A program made the position numbers and the translations under genes. From assembly GCA_028247315.1 (NCBI GenBank), contig JAOKFZ010000016.1, positions 1-42,352 of the forward strand: a stretch of DNA of 42,352 nucleotides, written 5' to 3'. The notes beneath the pieces are model-generated. The model was not told the DNA's origin. It was given only the letters and a program-made list of their open reading frames with translations, and searched no databases. This DNA is from Bacteroidia bacterium. GTDB lineage: Bacteria > Bacteroidota > Bacteroidia > NS11-12g > UBA9320. Below, piece after piece: positions 8,207 through 15,878 of this stretch (positions within the stretch are counted from its first letter, which is position 1; each line of letters starts with the position of its first letter).

Positions 8207-9298
8207 ATGAACAAATCAATTTTAACAGTAGTATTAGTCATAACATCACTGTTTGTTATGGCACAGAATCCAAAATTAGCCGTGATCAGTTTTGACGCTC
8301 TTGGAGCTCAACTGGACAAGGCTCAACTCACCGAACTGCTTCGCATCGAAATAAGCAAGCACGAAAAGTACGAAATGATAGACCGCTACGAGATAGCAGA
8401 AATGCTCAAAAAAGCAGAGATAGATAATACTTCTTGTTTTAGCAAAACGTGCCTTACAGAAGCAGGAAAAACACTTGGTGTAAGCTACGTGATGAGTGGT
8501 AGTGCCGACATATTAGGTGATGCACTATTCATTCGTCTGCGTATGATAGACCTAGCCGAGAACACTGTAAAAAAGGAAGTAGTACGTGAGTTCTTGAACA
8601 TACCAGAAAAAGCAAATACCATGATAAGTATCTGTGTGAATGAGCTTCTAGACCTACCTAATGACGAGCTCATTGTGAAAAGCCTGAGCAATAGAGAAAG
8701 CTATGAGAGTGCCGTAAATAATCCATACTACCAGACTCTTAGTCTTTCTGGACCACGTATGGGGTATACTTTTTTTACTGGCGACATGGCGAAAACTATA
8801 CGTGCTCCAAAATCTCAAGGGGGTTATGAAGGACTTCCGGCATTTTTTCAAATGGGGTACCAGTTTGAAAAGCAATACCTCAACGAAGGGAAATGGCAAG
8901 CACTGTTCGAATTTATCCCAATTGTTAGCGGTCTAGACCAAGGTCTATTTATACCGAGTTTCACCATTCTGAATGGAATACGAAATAACAAAAACGGACT
9001 TGAATTTGCTATAGGCCCGTCTATGAACGTAACCCGAGAAACAGATGCTTACCTCATAGGCAACAAATGGGTACGCCAACAAGATTTAGACCCAAGTGAT
9101 CCGATATTATTAGACGGATTAGATACGAAAGAAGTCATGGACAGTAGAGGCACAGTAGACCTACAAACATACGTAGTATTGGCAGCAGGATACTCACTCA
9201 AGAGCGGAAAGCTAAACATTCCTATTAACTTGTTTGTAGTACCTAGCAAAGACAATCTGAGATACGGATTTTCCTTTGGGTTCAACGTGAGAAAGTAA
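8207..9298 (+). CDS. Secreted CsgG/FlgO-like (TolB N-terminal-like) domain protein
   Basis: About 363 residues from the ATG at 8207 (MNKSILTVV), which gives a clean signal peptide ending near FVMAQ; an ATG at 8195 would add four residues. Mature residues about 20-150 carry an alpha/beta domain of the type seen in CsgG, FlgO and LpoB relatives: KLAVISFDALG, then TELLRIEISKHEKYEMIDR, then SCFSKTCLTEAGKTLGVSYVMSGS with a paired Cys motif, then IRLRMIDLAENTV. The C-terminal 200 residues look beta-rich (FQMGYQFEKQ, FIPSFTILNGI, GFSFGFNV) and may form an outer-membrane barrel or envelope beta domain. Such proteins usually act in envelope assembly. It is divergent from an HTH regulator. A CACCTTTG at 8177-8184 is a near match to the -7 element. 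Confidence 0.65.
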   Translation: MNKSILTVVLVITSLFVMAQNPKLAVISFDALGAQLDKAQLTELLRIEISKHEKYEMIDRYEIAEMLKKAEIDNTSCFSKTCLTEAGKTLGVSYVMSGSADILGDALFIRLRMIDLAENTVKKEVVREFLNIPEKANTMISICVNELLDLPNDELIVKSLSNRESYESAVNNPYYQTLSLSGPRMGYTFFTGDMAKTIRAPKSQGGYEGLPAFFQMGYQFEKQYLNEGKWQALFEFIPIVSGLDQGLFIPSFTILNGIRNNKNGLEFAIGPSMNVTRETDAYLIGNKWVRQQDLDPSDPILLDGLDTKEVMDSRGTVDLQTYVVLAAGYSLKSGKLNIPINLFVVPSKDNLRYGFSFGFNVRK

Positions 9299-9340
9299 GG
9301 CCTTTTCAATTGACAATTAGAAAACTCTTCAATTACTAAT

Positions 9341-9377
9341 TAGAGGGGCAGGCGGTAAATCCGCTGCCCTTCCTCTA
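9341..9377 (+). other. Strong imperfect hairpin before the lipid operon
   Basis: Outer arms TAGAGG (9341-9346) and CCTCTA (9372-9377) and inner arms GGCAG/CTGCC and CGG/CCG with small bulges fold around a TAAAT loop (9356-9360). It is GC-rich for this window. It has no T-run on either side (an A-run follows), so it is not a classic terminator. It could be a Rho-dependent stop for the upstream gene, or a 5' leader structure or operator for the operon that starts at 9419. Confidence 0.45.
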
Positions 9378-9418
9378 GAAAAAAAAATAATACATAAACT
9401 ATTTATACATTGGGCACC

Positions 9419-10141
9419 ATGAAGAACACAATAGATTACATCATAAATGAAGCTCCCTATGGGCTAATTTTTGTAGGAGTAACTTTTCAGTTTTTATTCA
9501 TGTACTTCGTATTAGGGCTACTCTTCCTAAAATTCTTTAAACTATTAGAGTCAAAAGGGAAAGCAAGTAAAATACACCATGGAATAATCTCTAAAAAGCA
9601 GCGAAATTTTGAAATAAAACATTCCATTGTCTCCATATTTATTTTTGGACTTACTGCTTTACCGCTTATTTACATGATAAGAAATGGGCAAGTAACCACA
9701 CTTGCAAACACAACGCTTAATGTGATTGGTGGGGTAATTTTTCTTACTATCTGGAACGAGTTGCACTTCTTTATAGTACATAGAGCACTGCACACACCTT
9801 GGTTTATGAAACGAGTACACTATGTTCACCACAGATCCAAAACACCAACAATAGAATCTGTATATAGCTTCCACTGGGTAGAAGCTACCTTGCTGAGTGC
9901 AGTACCATTAACATTTACCCTATTCTTCCCTATAGCACCAATGGCACTATTATATTATCCCATAGCTAGCATCTTAATCAATTTTGCTGGACACTGCAAT
10001 TACCGCATAGGAGACGGCACAGGGCCAAACTGGAAACTTTTTGTAACTAGACACAACAACCACCACGTAAAAGGAAGAGGCACATTTGGCTTCGCCACCA
10101 ATATTTTTGATAAACTTCTAACTAAAATCAGTAAACAATAA
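9419..10141 (+). CDS. Membrane fatty acid hydroxylase / sterol desaturase family protein
   Basis: A 240-residue integral membrane di-iron enzyme of the fatty acid hydroxylase superfamily (from the ATG at 9419; a TTG at 9410 is unlikely). Histidine boxes are HRALH (His121, His125), HYVHH (His134, His137, His138), a GHCN His192, and HNNHH (His212, His215, His216). Hydrophobic helices lie at about 13-40, 68-88, 100-120 and 155-190. Family members hydroxylate or desaturate lipid chains, carotenoids or sterols using O2. It is the first gene of a four-gene operon with gaps of 5, 4 and 2 nt, and the next genes make or modify acyl chains, so an acyl or ketone product is the likely substrate. The exact substrate is not readable. 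Confidence 0.85.
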   Translation: MKNTIDYIINEAPYGLIFVGVTFQFLFMYFVLGLLFLKFFKLLESKGKASKIHHGIISKKQRNFEIKHSIVSIFIFGLTALPLIYMIRNGQVTTLANTTLNVIGGVIFLTIWNELHFFIVHRALHTPWFMKRVHYVHHRSKTPTIESVYSFHWVEATLLSAVPLTFTLFFPIAPMALLYYPIASILINFAGHCNYRIGDGTGPNWKLFVTRHNNHHVKGRGTFGFATNIFDKLLTKISKQ

Positions 10142-10146
10142 AAGAA

Positions 10147-11997
10147 ATGAAAAACGTATATATAACAGGAATAGGAGCCTACTTACCCAATAAGGAAGTG
10201 AGCAATGACGAGATGGAAGAGTACCTGGGAACCATCAACGACAAGAAGAGTACTGTACGTGAACGGATACTTAATCAAAATGGCATTGAGAAACGATATT
10301 ATGCATTAGATAAAAATGGAAAAAGCACACACTCTAATGCTGAAATGGCGGCTAACGCAGCTATGAATGCAATAGAAAAAAGTGGACTCCGATCTAGAGA
10401 GATTCAACTACTTACCACAGGAACTACACAAGGCGATATGCCAATACCTGGATTTGCTAGCATGGTACATTCTAAACTTGATTTCGAAAAATGTGAAGTT
10501 GCTAGTTTTCAGAGTGTATGTGCCAGTGGAGTTATGGCTATGAAAAATGCATTTCTTCAAATACAAAGTGGCGAGAAAGACAATGCTATTAGTCTTGGTA
10601 GTGAATTTGCCAGCAGACTTTTTAAAGGTTCAAGATTTGAAGCTCAAGAACAAAAATCTGTACCATTTGATACAGAATTCTTGCGATGGATGCTCTCTGA
10701 TGGTGCTGGAGCAGTGGCTTTACAGAATAAACCCAATGATGCTGGGCTATCTCTGAAAGTCGATTGGATAGATTTGAAATCTCATGCTAATGAATTCCCT
10801 GTGTGTATGTTCACAGGAAAGAATGACAATAAAAATGAAGACGAAAAAACTTGGCTCGACTACCCTAGCTATGAAGCGGCGTCTGCAGCAGGTGCAATAA
10901 ACCTGAAACAGGATATTAGACTACTGGACAAAGTGGTACAAGTAGGTGTGGCACATTACTTTGAGCTTATTGATAAAGGAATGTTTAAGACGGAAGATGT
11001 AGACTGGCTATGCTGCCACTACTCATCTGAGTATTTTAAGCAACCCATAAAAGACTTACTGATAAAAGGAGGAGCACATATAGAAGATAAAAAGTGGTTT
11101 AGTAACCTAACTACTAAGGGTAACACAGGAGCAGCTTCCATATACATAATGCTAGAAGAACTGATGTACTCCGGCAAACTAAAAGCAGGACAAACCATAT
11201 TGTGTATGGTGCCAGAGAGTGGCAGATTTATCACTTCATACATGAAGTTTACGGTAGTAGGAAACAAGAAAGACAATCACGCCAAGTATGCTATCCGAAA
11301 AATAGAAGCACCAGAACTTTTGGTAGACAAAAATGAAACTTCAGAATGGCTGGTACGTCAGCTTACCCAAATATGGGTTGACTTTGAAACCAAGTTACTA
11401 AAAGTTCCCGTAGTAGAAAAAATTCACTCAGGAACTCTCAGTTTGGATGATTACAAACTATTATTAATGGATCTTAGACAACAGGTTATAGACGGATCTC
11501 AGTGGATATCCAGAGCTGCATCCAATATTGATATAGAGCTCTTTGAACTCCGCTCAGCATTTATAAAACACACTGCCGCAGAGCACAAAGATTATCAAAT
11601 GCTGGAACGGAACTATGTAGCCTTGGGTGAAAAACTAGAGACGATAACGTCTGGCGAGAAAAATATAGGCAGTGTGGCATTGACTTCTTTTATGTTTCAA
11701 CAGGCCAGTAAAAACAACCCAATAGATTTACTCGGGTCTATGTTTGTAATAGAAGGAATAGGAAAAAGACTTGCCGCTTTTTGGGGTGAGATGATAATGG
11801 ACCAACTGAACCTTGAAGAAAACCAAGTATCCTTTTTTACATATCACGGAGTAGCTGATGAGAATCATTTTCACAACTTAGAAAAAGCACTGAATCATCC
11901 ACTTATGCATATGGATCTGGCCAAACAAATAGCAAAAACAGCTAAGACTACAGCCAAGCTGTGGCATATGCAGCTAGAGGAACTAGGCAACTATTAA
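10147..11997 (+). CDS. KAS III-like ketosynthase fused to a heme-oxygenase-like di-iron domain
   Basis: A 616-residue two-domain protein. Residues 1 to about 375 are a FabH-type thiolase-fold condensing enzyme with the full triad: Cys125 in QSVCASG, His291 in CCHYSSE, and Asn326 in KGNTGAAS. Residues about 395-616 are helical and look like a heme-oxygenase-like iron-binding (HDO) domain of the CADD/UndA/SznF type. Candidate ligands are Glu464 or Glu467, His475 or His480, Glu536 in VIEGIGKR, and His567-Asp571-His574 (H-x3-D-x2-H, the spacing I recall from CADD). KAS III condenses an acyl thioester with a second acyl or malonyl unit; HDO domains do O2-dependent cleavage, decarboxylation or N-oxygenation. 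One polypeptide could thus build a beta-keto chain and then oxidise it. No ACP gene is adjacent. DarB/StlD-type ketosynthases are an alternative to test. Confidence 0.75.
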   Translation: MKNVYITGIGAYLPNKEVSNDEMEEYLGTINDKKSTVRERILNQNGIEKRYYALDKNGKSTHSNAEMAANAAMNAIEKSGLRSREIQLLTTGTTQGDMPIPGFASMVHSKLDFEKCEVASFQSVCASGVMAMKNAFLQIQSGEKDNAISLGSEFASRLFKGSRFEAQEQKSVPFDTEFLRWMLSDGAGAVALQNKPNDAGLSLKVDWIDLKSHANEFPVCMFTGKNDNKNEDEKTWLDYPSYEAASAAGAINLKQDIRLLDKVVQVGVAHYFELIDKGMFKTEDVDWLCCHYSSEYFKQPIKDLLIKGGAHIEDKKWFSNLTTKGNTGAASIYIMLEELMYSGKLKAGQTILCMVPESGRFITSYMKFTVVGNKKDNHAKYAIRKIEAPELLVDKNETSEWLVRQLTQIWVDFETKLLKVPVVEKIHSGTLSLDDYKLLLMDLRQQVIDGSQWISRAASNIDIELFELRSAFIKHTAAEHKDYQMLERNYVALGEKLETITSGEKNIGSVALTSFMFQQASKNNPIDLLGSMFVIEGIGKRLAAFWGEMIMDQLNLEENQVSFFTYHGVADENHFHNLEKALNHPLMHMDLAKQIAKTAKTTAKLWHMQLEELGNY

Positions 11998-12001
11998 GGC
12001 T

Positions 12002-12814
12002 ATGTTTGGACTTCTTCTATTTTGCACTGGATACTATATCACCGCAGGAATTTCTGTGGTGATTGGTTATCACAGAGGGCTTACTCACAAAGCTTTTAAA
12101 CTAAATAAAACGCTGGAGCGAATACTGGTAACACTGGCATTGCCGGCGGGAACCCCCATACAATGGGTAGGTAATCATCGTGCTCATCACCAGCATTCGG
12201 ATACAAATTTGGATCCACACTCCCCAATAGTTAGTGGTTTTTGGTATGCACACAATGGATGGCTTATTGATAGTTCTAACCCTTTTATTTGTTTACTCTA
12301 CGCTCTAGCTGGACCACTTCGGTTTCTGATAGACGCATGGAATAGGCCACGCACAAATCAGCAACACGTGCACTTAGCAAAGGATATAGCACAAGACGCA
12401 TACTACAGACTTCTGGGTATACATTATATTTACCTTCCTATTGTCCTTTTTCATGTTATTATTCCTTTTGGCTTTGTATTTAGTCTATGGCAATGGACGG
12501 GAATCATAGCCCTATGGGCTACTCTTGTCCTCGTTTTCAATGCAGGTGATAGCGTAGACAGCTTTGCCCACCTCTACGGAGACACACCTTACAAAAATGA
12601 AAGTGGAGCAAGAAACAATAAAATACTTGCTTTGCTTACCTTTGGAGAGGGGTGGCACGCAAATCATCATCAGTTTCCTAGAAGTGCCAAATTGGGTTTT
12701 GACAATAATTTAGATGTATCTTGGCATATCATCCTATTTTTACAAAAACTTGGTTTAGCCTCAGAACTTCAAAAACCATCTGCTGAACAAATAAAAAGTC
12801 AATTAAAACAATAA
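12002..12814 (+). CDS. Acyl-CoA (delta-9 type) fatty acid desaturase
   Basis: A 270-residue membrane di-iron desaturase with the three classic histidine boxes: HRGLTH (His24, His29), HRAHH (His59, His62, His63) and HANHH (His219, His222, His223). GNHRAHHQHSDT and FGEGWHANHHQFPRSA are typical of the stearoyl-CoA desaturase branch. Helices are visible at about 3-22, 95-110, 145-162 and 165-182. It is somewhat short at the N-terminus, with only one helix before box 1. It starts 4 nt after the KAS III fusion stop and ends 2 nt before the next gene, so it is almost certainly co-transcribed and probably unsaturates a substrate or product of that enzyme. Confidence 0.88.
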   Translation: MFGLLLFCTGYYITAGISVVIGYHRGLTHKAFKLNKTLERILVTLALPAGTPIQWVGNHRAHHQHSDTNLDPHSPIVSGFWYAHNGWLIDSSNPFICLLYALAGPLRFLIDAWNRPRTNQQHVHLAKDIAQDAYYRLLGIHYIYLPIVLFHVIIPFGFVFSLWQWTGIIALWATLVLVFNAGDSVDSFAHLYGDTPYKNESGARNNKILALLTFGEGWHANHHQFPRSAKLGFDNNLDVSWHIILFLQKLGLASELQKPSAEQIKSQLKQ

Positions 12815-12816
12815 TT

Positions 12817-13710
12817 ATGTATTCGAAAATAGATACCACACAAGAACATGATCCTAGAGACCCGAGCCCATGGCTGGCTATGTATCTCGATAATAGCATT
12901 CCAATAAATAAAAAAACCAAGCAAGCACTGATGAGGGATAATAACTCTAAATCTGCTCGCTATTTATTGCCTTTCATAGGCTTATGGTCAAAGCTAGCCA
13001 TGTTTGTCAATCATATTTTTAAATTCTTCTTTCCTAGATTATTTAACTCTTCTAAATTCCTTCATAATATTCTTGCATGGGGCTTGAAAAAATTTGTAAG
13101 TCCAGATGCTAACTTGCTCATTTTTAGGCACTTTTGGGTAGGGAGTGAAGTACTACAGTTGATAGCCAATAATATAGATGGCTTAGACATGAAAACTTCA
13201 CCCATAACACCTAAAAATTTTGATGATGTAAAAAATGAAATTTTTCTAGATCACGATTTAAATCTGTACAATTTTGTAATTCGGCTTAATTCTCTACTCA
13301 AAGAAAAGAATATTACGATTAGACCTCCAAAATATCTTAATTTAGACATGATAACTGAAGACCAGTTTGATCACATAGAGTTTCCGAATAAATGGACTAA
13401 TGTACTTGACTTGCGTTCTGCAATAGAACTGTTCACACCATTTTATCAGTTTTTCTTGACTGCAAATGACTTCATTAGAGCATCAAACTCCTTACAACTT
13501 GATGAGACGATTGCTATTTACACCGCACAAATACTAGGCACACCTGGCCATTTAGGACTTGTAAACAATAAGCATCCAATGGTTCCTACCAGCTCTTACA
13601 GTGCGGCATACCGATTAGTTCTTCATGGACTTGCAGCCGAAACTTTACATGAAATTCTGGTTAATCTAAAATTAGACAAAAGTAAAGACGGCATTATGAC
13701 ACCTGATTGA
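12817..13710 (+). CDS. Unassigned 297-residue protein of the lipid operon
   Basis: I do not recognise this protein with confidence. It has no signal peptide. It begins with a polar segment (HDPRDPSPWLAMYLDN), followed by a stretch at about 49-92 rich in Phe, Leu and Trp that may contact the membrane. Notable residues are LIFRHFWVGSEVLQLIANN (about 103-121), FLDHDLNLYNFVIRLN (about 146-161), and a helical C-terminus (SYSAAYRLVLHGLAAETLHEI). Several His, Asp and Glu residues sit in helical context and could bind metal, but no standard motif is present. It follows the desaturase by 2 nt and its stop abuts the stop of the converging protease gene. A role in the same lipid pathway is inferred from position only. 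Confidence 0.7.
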   Translation: MYSKIDTTQEHDPRDPSPWLAMYLDNSIPINKKTKQALMRDNNSKSARYLLPFIGLWSKLAMFVNHIFKFFFPRLFNSSKFLHNILAWGLKKFVSPDANLLIFRHFWVGSEVLQLIANNIDGLDMKTSPITPKNFDDVKNEIFLDHDLNLYNFVIRLNSLLKEKNITIRPPKYLNLDMITEDQFDHIEFPNKWTNVLDLRSAIELFTPFYQFFLTANDFIRASNSLQLDETIAIYTAQILGTPGHLGLVNNKHPMVPTSSYSAAYRLVLHGLAAETLHEILVNLKLDKSKDGIMTPD

Positions 13711-15795
13711 TTATTGTACTATGATTACTATTGATTCGTAAGGACGATCAATAAATCGAACTAAGTATATTCCGGATGTAGCATCCGCAATATTCAATTG
13801 CTGACCACCTCCTAGATAACCCGAGAGTACAACTCTGCCATCGTAGCTCACAAGCTCTACTTGGTAGGTTTTAGCACTATTTAGTGACAATACATGCGAC
13901 GTAGGATTAGGATACACTAAGATATCTTCATTCTCCAATACTCGAACACCTACAAATTTGTATTCAGCTAGCTGCACTGCAGCTAGTGCATTCACCTTGC
14001 CCCATCCCCACTGCGTATTTCCCGTCTCTGGCACATCACCTGTACGTAAATCTTCTCTGGCTGTAGCGTGTAATATTTCTATTGCTTCATTGTACCACAG
14101 ATTAGGATTTGCCTCGAGCATGAGTGCCACCACACCCGCAGTAGCAGGGCTACTCATACTTGTTCCCGACAGCCTAGAGAAAGGATACATTTTACCCTCA
14201 AAGCCAACGGTTTCATCTACTGTAACATTGGCATCTGTAAACGATGAAACACTACTCATCACACTTACACCTGGTGCAGATACATCTGGTTTTATTCGCT
14301 CGTCAATGGTAGGACCAAAACTGGAAAAATTTGCAATAGTCCCACCACCTATGACTGCACCGTTTCTACGCACTTCACTCTGGTGTGCCGCTACCGTTAT
14401 AACCGAGCGTGTACTTGCAGGCTCCCCTAAGCTATACATATTATCTCCAGCTAACCAGCCTGTTTTCCAAGCAGTAAAGGGCATTCCCCAGTTACCTACA
14501 TCCGTAGTAAGATCTGTCACATTATACAAATGCACGGTTCCTGCTTCAGCGTATGCCTTTAGCACTACATGCAACGCATTATTCTCATTGCGAACGCGTA
14601 ATCTTATCGTCGGCTTACTATTGAGCGGATGACTTCCGTCCAAGGCTACTTTATAAAAAACAGTATCTACACCTACAGTCATAAAAGTATCTAGATTGAT
14701 GCTTCCTTCTGTTGCATACATCGGAGATTCTGCCAACTTATTTTTAGTTGCATCAAATATTTCTATACCAGCGGAAAAAGGCACCTCTTCTATTCCCCAA
14801 GCACTAATGGTTTGACCATATCTATTCGGATTTGCTCCTCGCCAAAAATCTACATGTGTACGCATTGTATCAGCAGCAAAGGTTTGTTTAATGTGGAATG
14901 GTGAATCCCCATTATTGCCTCCTGACGTGACAAAAATTATACCCTGAGCACTCAACTCATCGATGGCCTGACTTACAAGAGAAGTACCGTCCAATGGACC
15001 AAGATTATACAGTCCCCAACTCATATTTATGACAAGTCTTTTCCCTTCGGCGTCTGCTCTTTCTTTCATCCAACTAAAAGCATCGATCACTGCTGCTTCG
15101 TCTACCAAGAAGGTGACAAATAAAAATTCTGCTTCATAAGCAATTCCTCGGTGCTCTGTACCGCCACCACTACCTCCAGCTATACCAGCTACGTGGCTTC
15201 CATGGTAAGCATTGCCATAAATATTTGAAGTATCACTTTGAGCCTCAAGTAGTTCTACTTCTCCGTTATACTCGGTTCCGTAGCTATAGCCTTCTGGTGC
15301 AGGACCACTTTTTTTAAATTGATCCCAAGCTGCAATTATGCGAGTATGCTGCAAAGCAGTATCGTAATACACAGGATGAGTATAGTCAAACCCCCAATCC
15401 GTTACTCCTATTATTACGTCTTTTCCAGTATATCCTGCGTCTATTCCATGACCTGCATATACACTGTCTGCTCGCAGGTCAGGCACTACTCTTTTCAAGT
15501 TTGGGCTTACTTTTTGAGCCACTTCTAGGTAGTCAATTCCGGCTAAATCTTCTACATTAGAAAGACTAGCTTTTGCAGCCCTAAGTGTGATAATATTACC
15601 AATACGCGAACCGATTTTAACGCCGCTCTCTTCCCATTCTTTGGCATCAAAATTCTCATTTACTTTAGCGACAAGAGCTACAATGTTTTGAGAAGACAAC
15701 TGCACTTCTTGTCGAGAAGCAGATGACATCTTGGTCTGAGCTACAGAAAATGAAAATGAACCGACAAAAGCTATGGCAACGAAGTATATACGCAT
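13711..15795 (-). CDS. Secreted subtilisin-like (S8) protease with T9SS type A sorting domain
   Basis: A 694-residue exported protease. Signal peptide 1-20 (ends SVAQ). The S8 catalytic triad is complete: Asp133 in GVTDWGFDYTHP, His198 in AYHGSHVAGIAGG, and Ser546 in LSGTSMSSPATAG; the oxyanion Asn lies in VTSGGNNGDS. A long insert between His and Ser (about 290-470) looks like a beta-sandwich. The last 75 residues (from LENEDILVYPNPTS) form a T9SS type A domain with the YPNP start and a GIYLVRF strand, so the enzyme should be carried across the outer membrane and released or attached to the surface. It is convergent with the lipid operon with no gap between the two stop codons. Confidence 0.93.
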   Translation of the reverse strand: MRIYFVAIAFVGSFSFSVAQTKMSSASRQEVQLSSQNIVALVAKVNENFDAKEWEESGVKIGSRIGNIITLRAAKASLSNVEDLAGIDYLEVAQKVSPNLKRVVPDLRADSVYAGHGIDAGYTGKDVIIGVTDWGFDYTHPVYYDTALQHTRIIAAWDQFKKSGPAPEGYSYGTEYNGEVELLEAQSDTSNIYGNAYHGSHVAGIAGGSGGGTEHRGIAYEAEFLFVTFLVDEAAVIDAFSWMKERADAEGKRLVINMSWGLYNLGPLDGTSLVSQAIDELSAQGIIFVTSGGNNGDSPFHIKQTFAADTMRTHVDFWRGANPNRYGQTISAWGIEEVPFSAGIEIFDATKNKLAESPMYATEGSINLDTFMTVGVDTVFYKVALDGSHPLNSKPTIRLRVRNENNALHVVLKAYAEAGTVHLYNVTDLTTDVGNWGMPFTAWKTGWLAGDNMYSLGEPASTRSVITVAAHQSEVRRNGAVIGGGTIANFSSFGPTIDERIKPDVSAPGVSVMSSVSSFTDANVTVDETVGFEGKMYPFSRLSGTSMSSPATAGVVALMLEANPNLWYNEAIEILHATAREDLRTGDVPETGNTQWGWGKVNALAAVQLAEYKFVGVRVLENEDILVYPNPTSHVLSLNSAKTYQVELVSYDGRVVLSGYLGGGQQLNIADATSGIYLVRFIDRPYESIVIIVQ

Positions 15796-15878
15796 AGTTC
15801 GAAGATACGCAGGGAATATTGAGAAATGAAAGAAATTAAGAATCGTTAAACTCCGATGTAATTTTTGACCTGAACTTG

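Noticed and set aside
10147..11997. Simple annotation as FabH
   Set aside because: The protein is about 240 residues longer than FabH, and the extra half carries its own metal-ligand pattern.
13958..14632. A 224-codon plus-strand open frame
   Set aside because: It is antisense to the conserved subtilase catalytic region and shows no domain or signal of its own.
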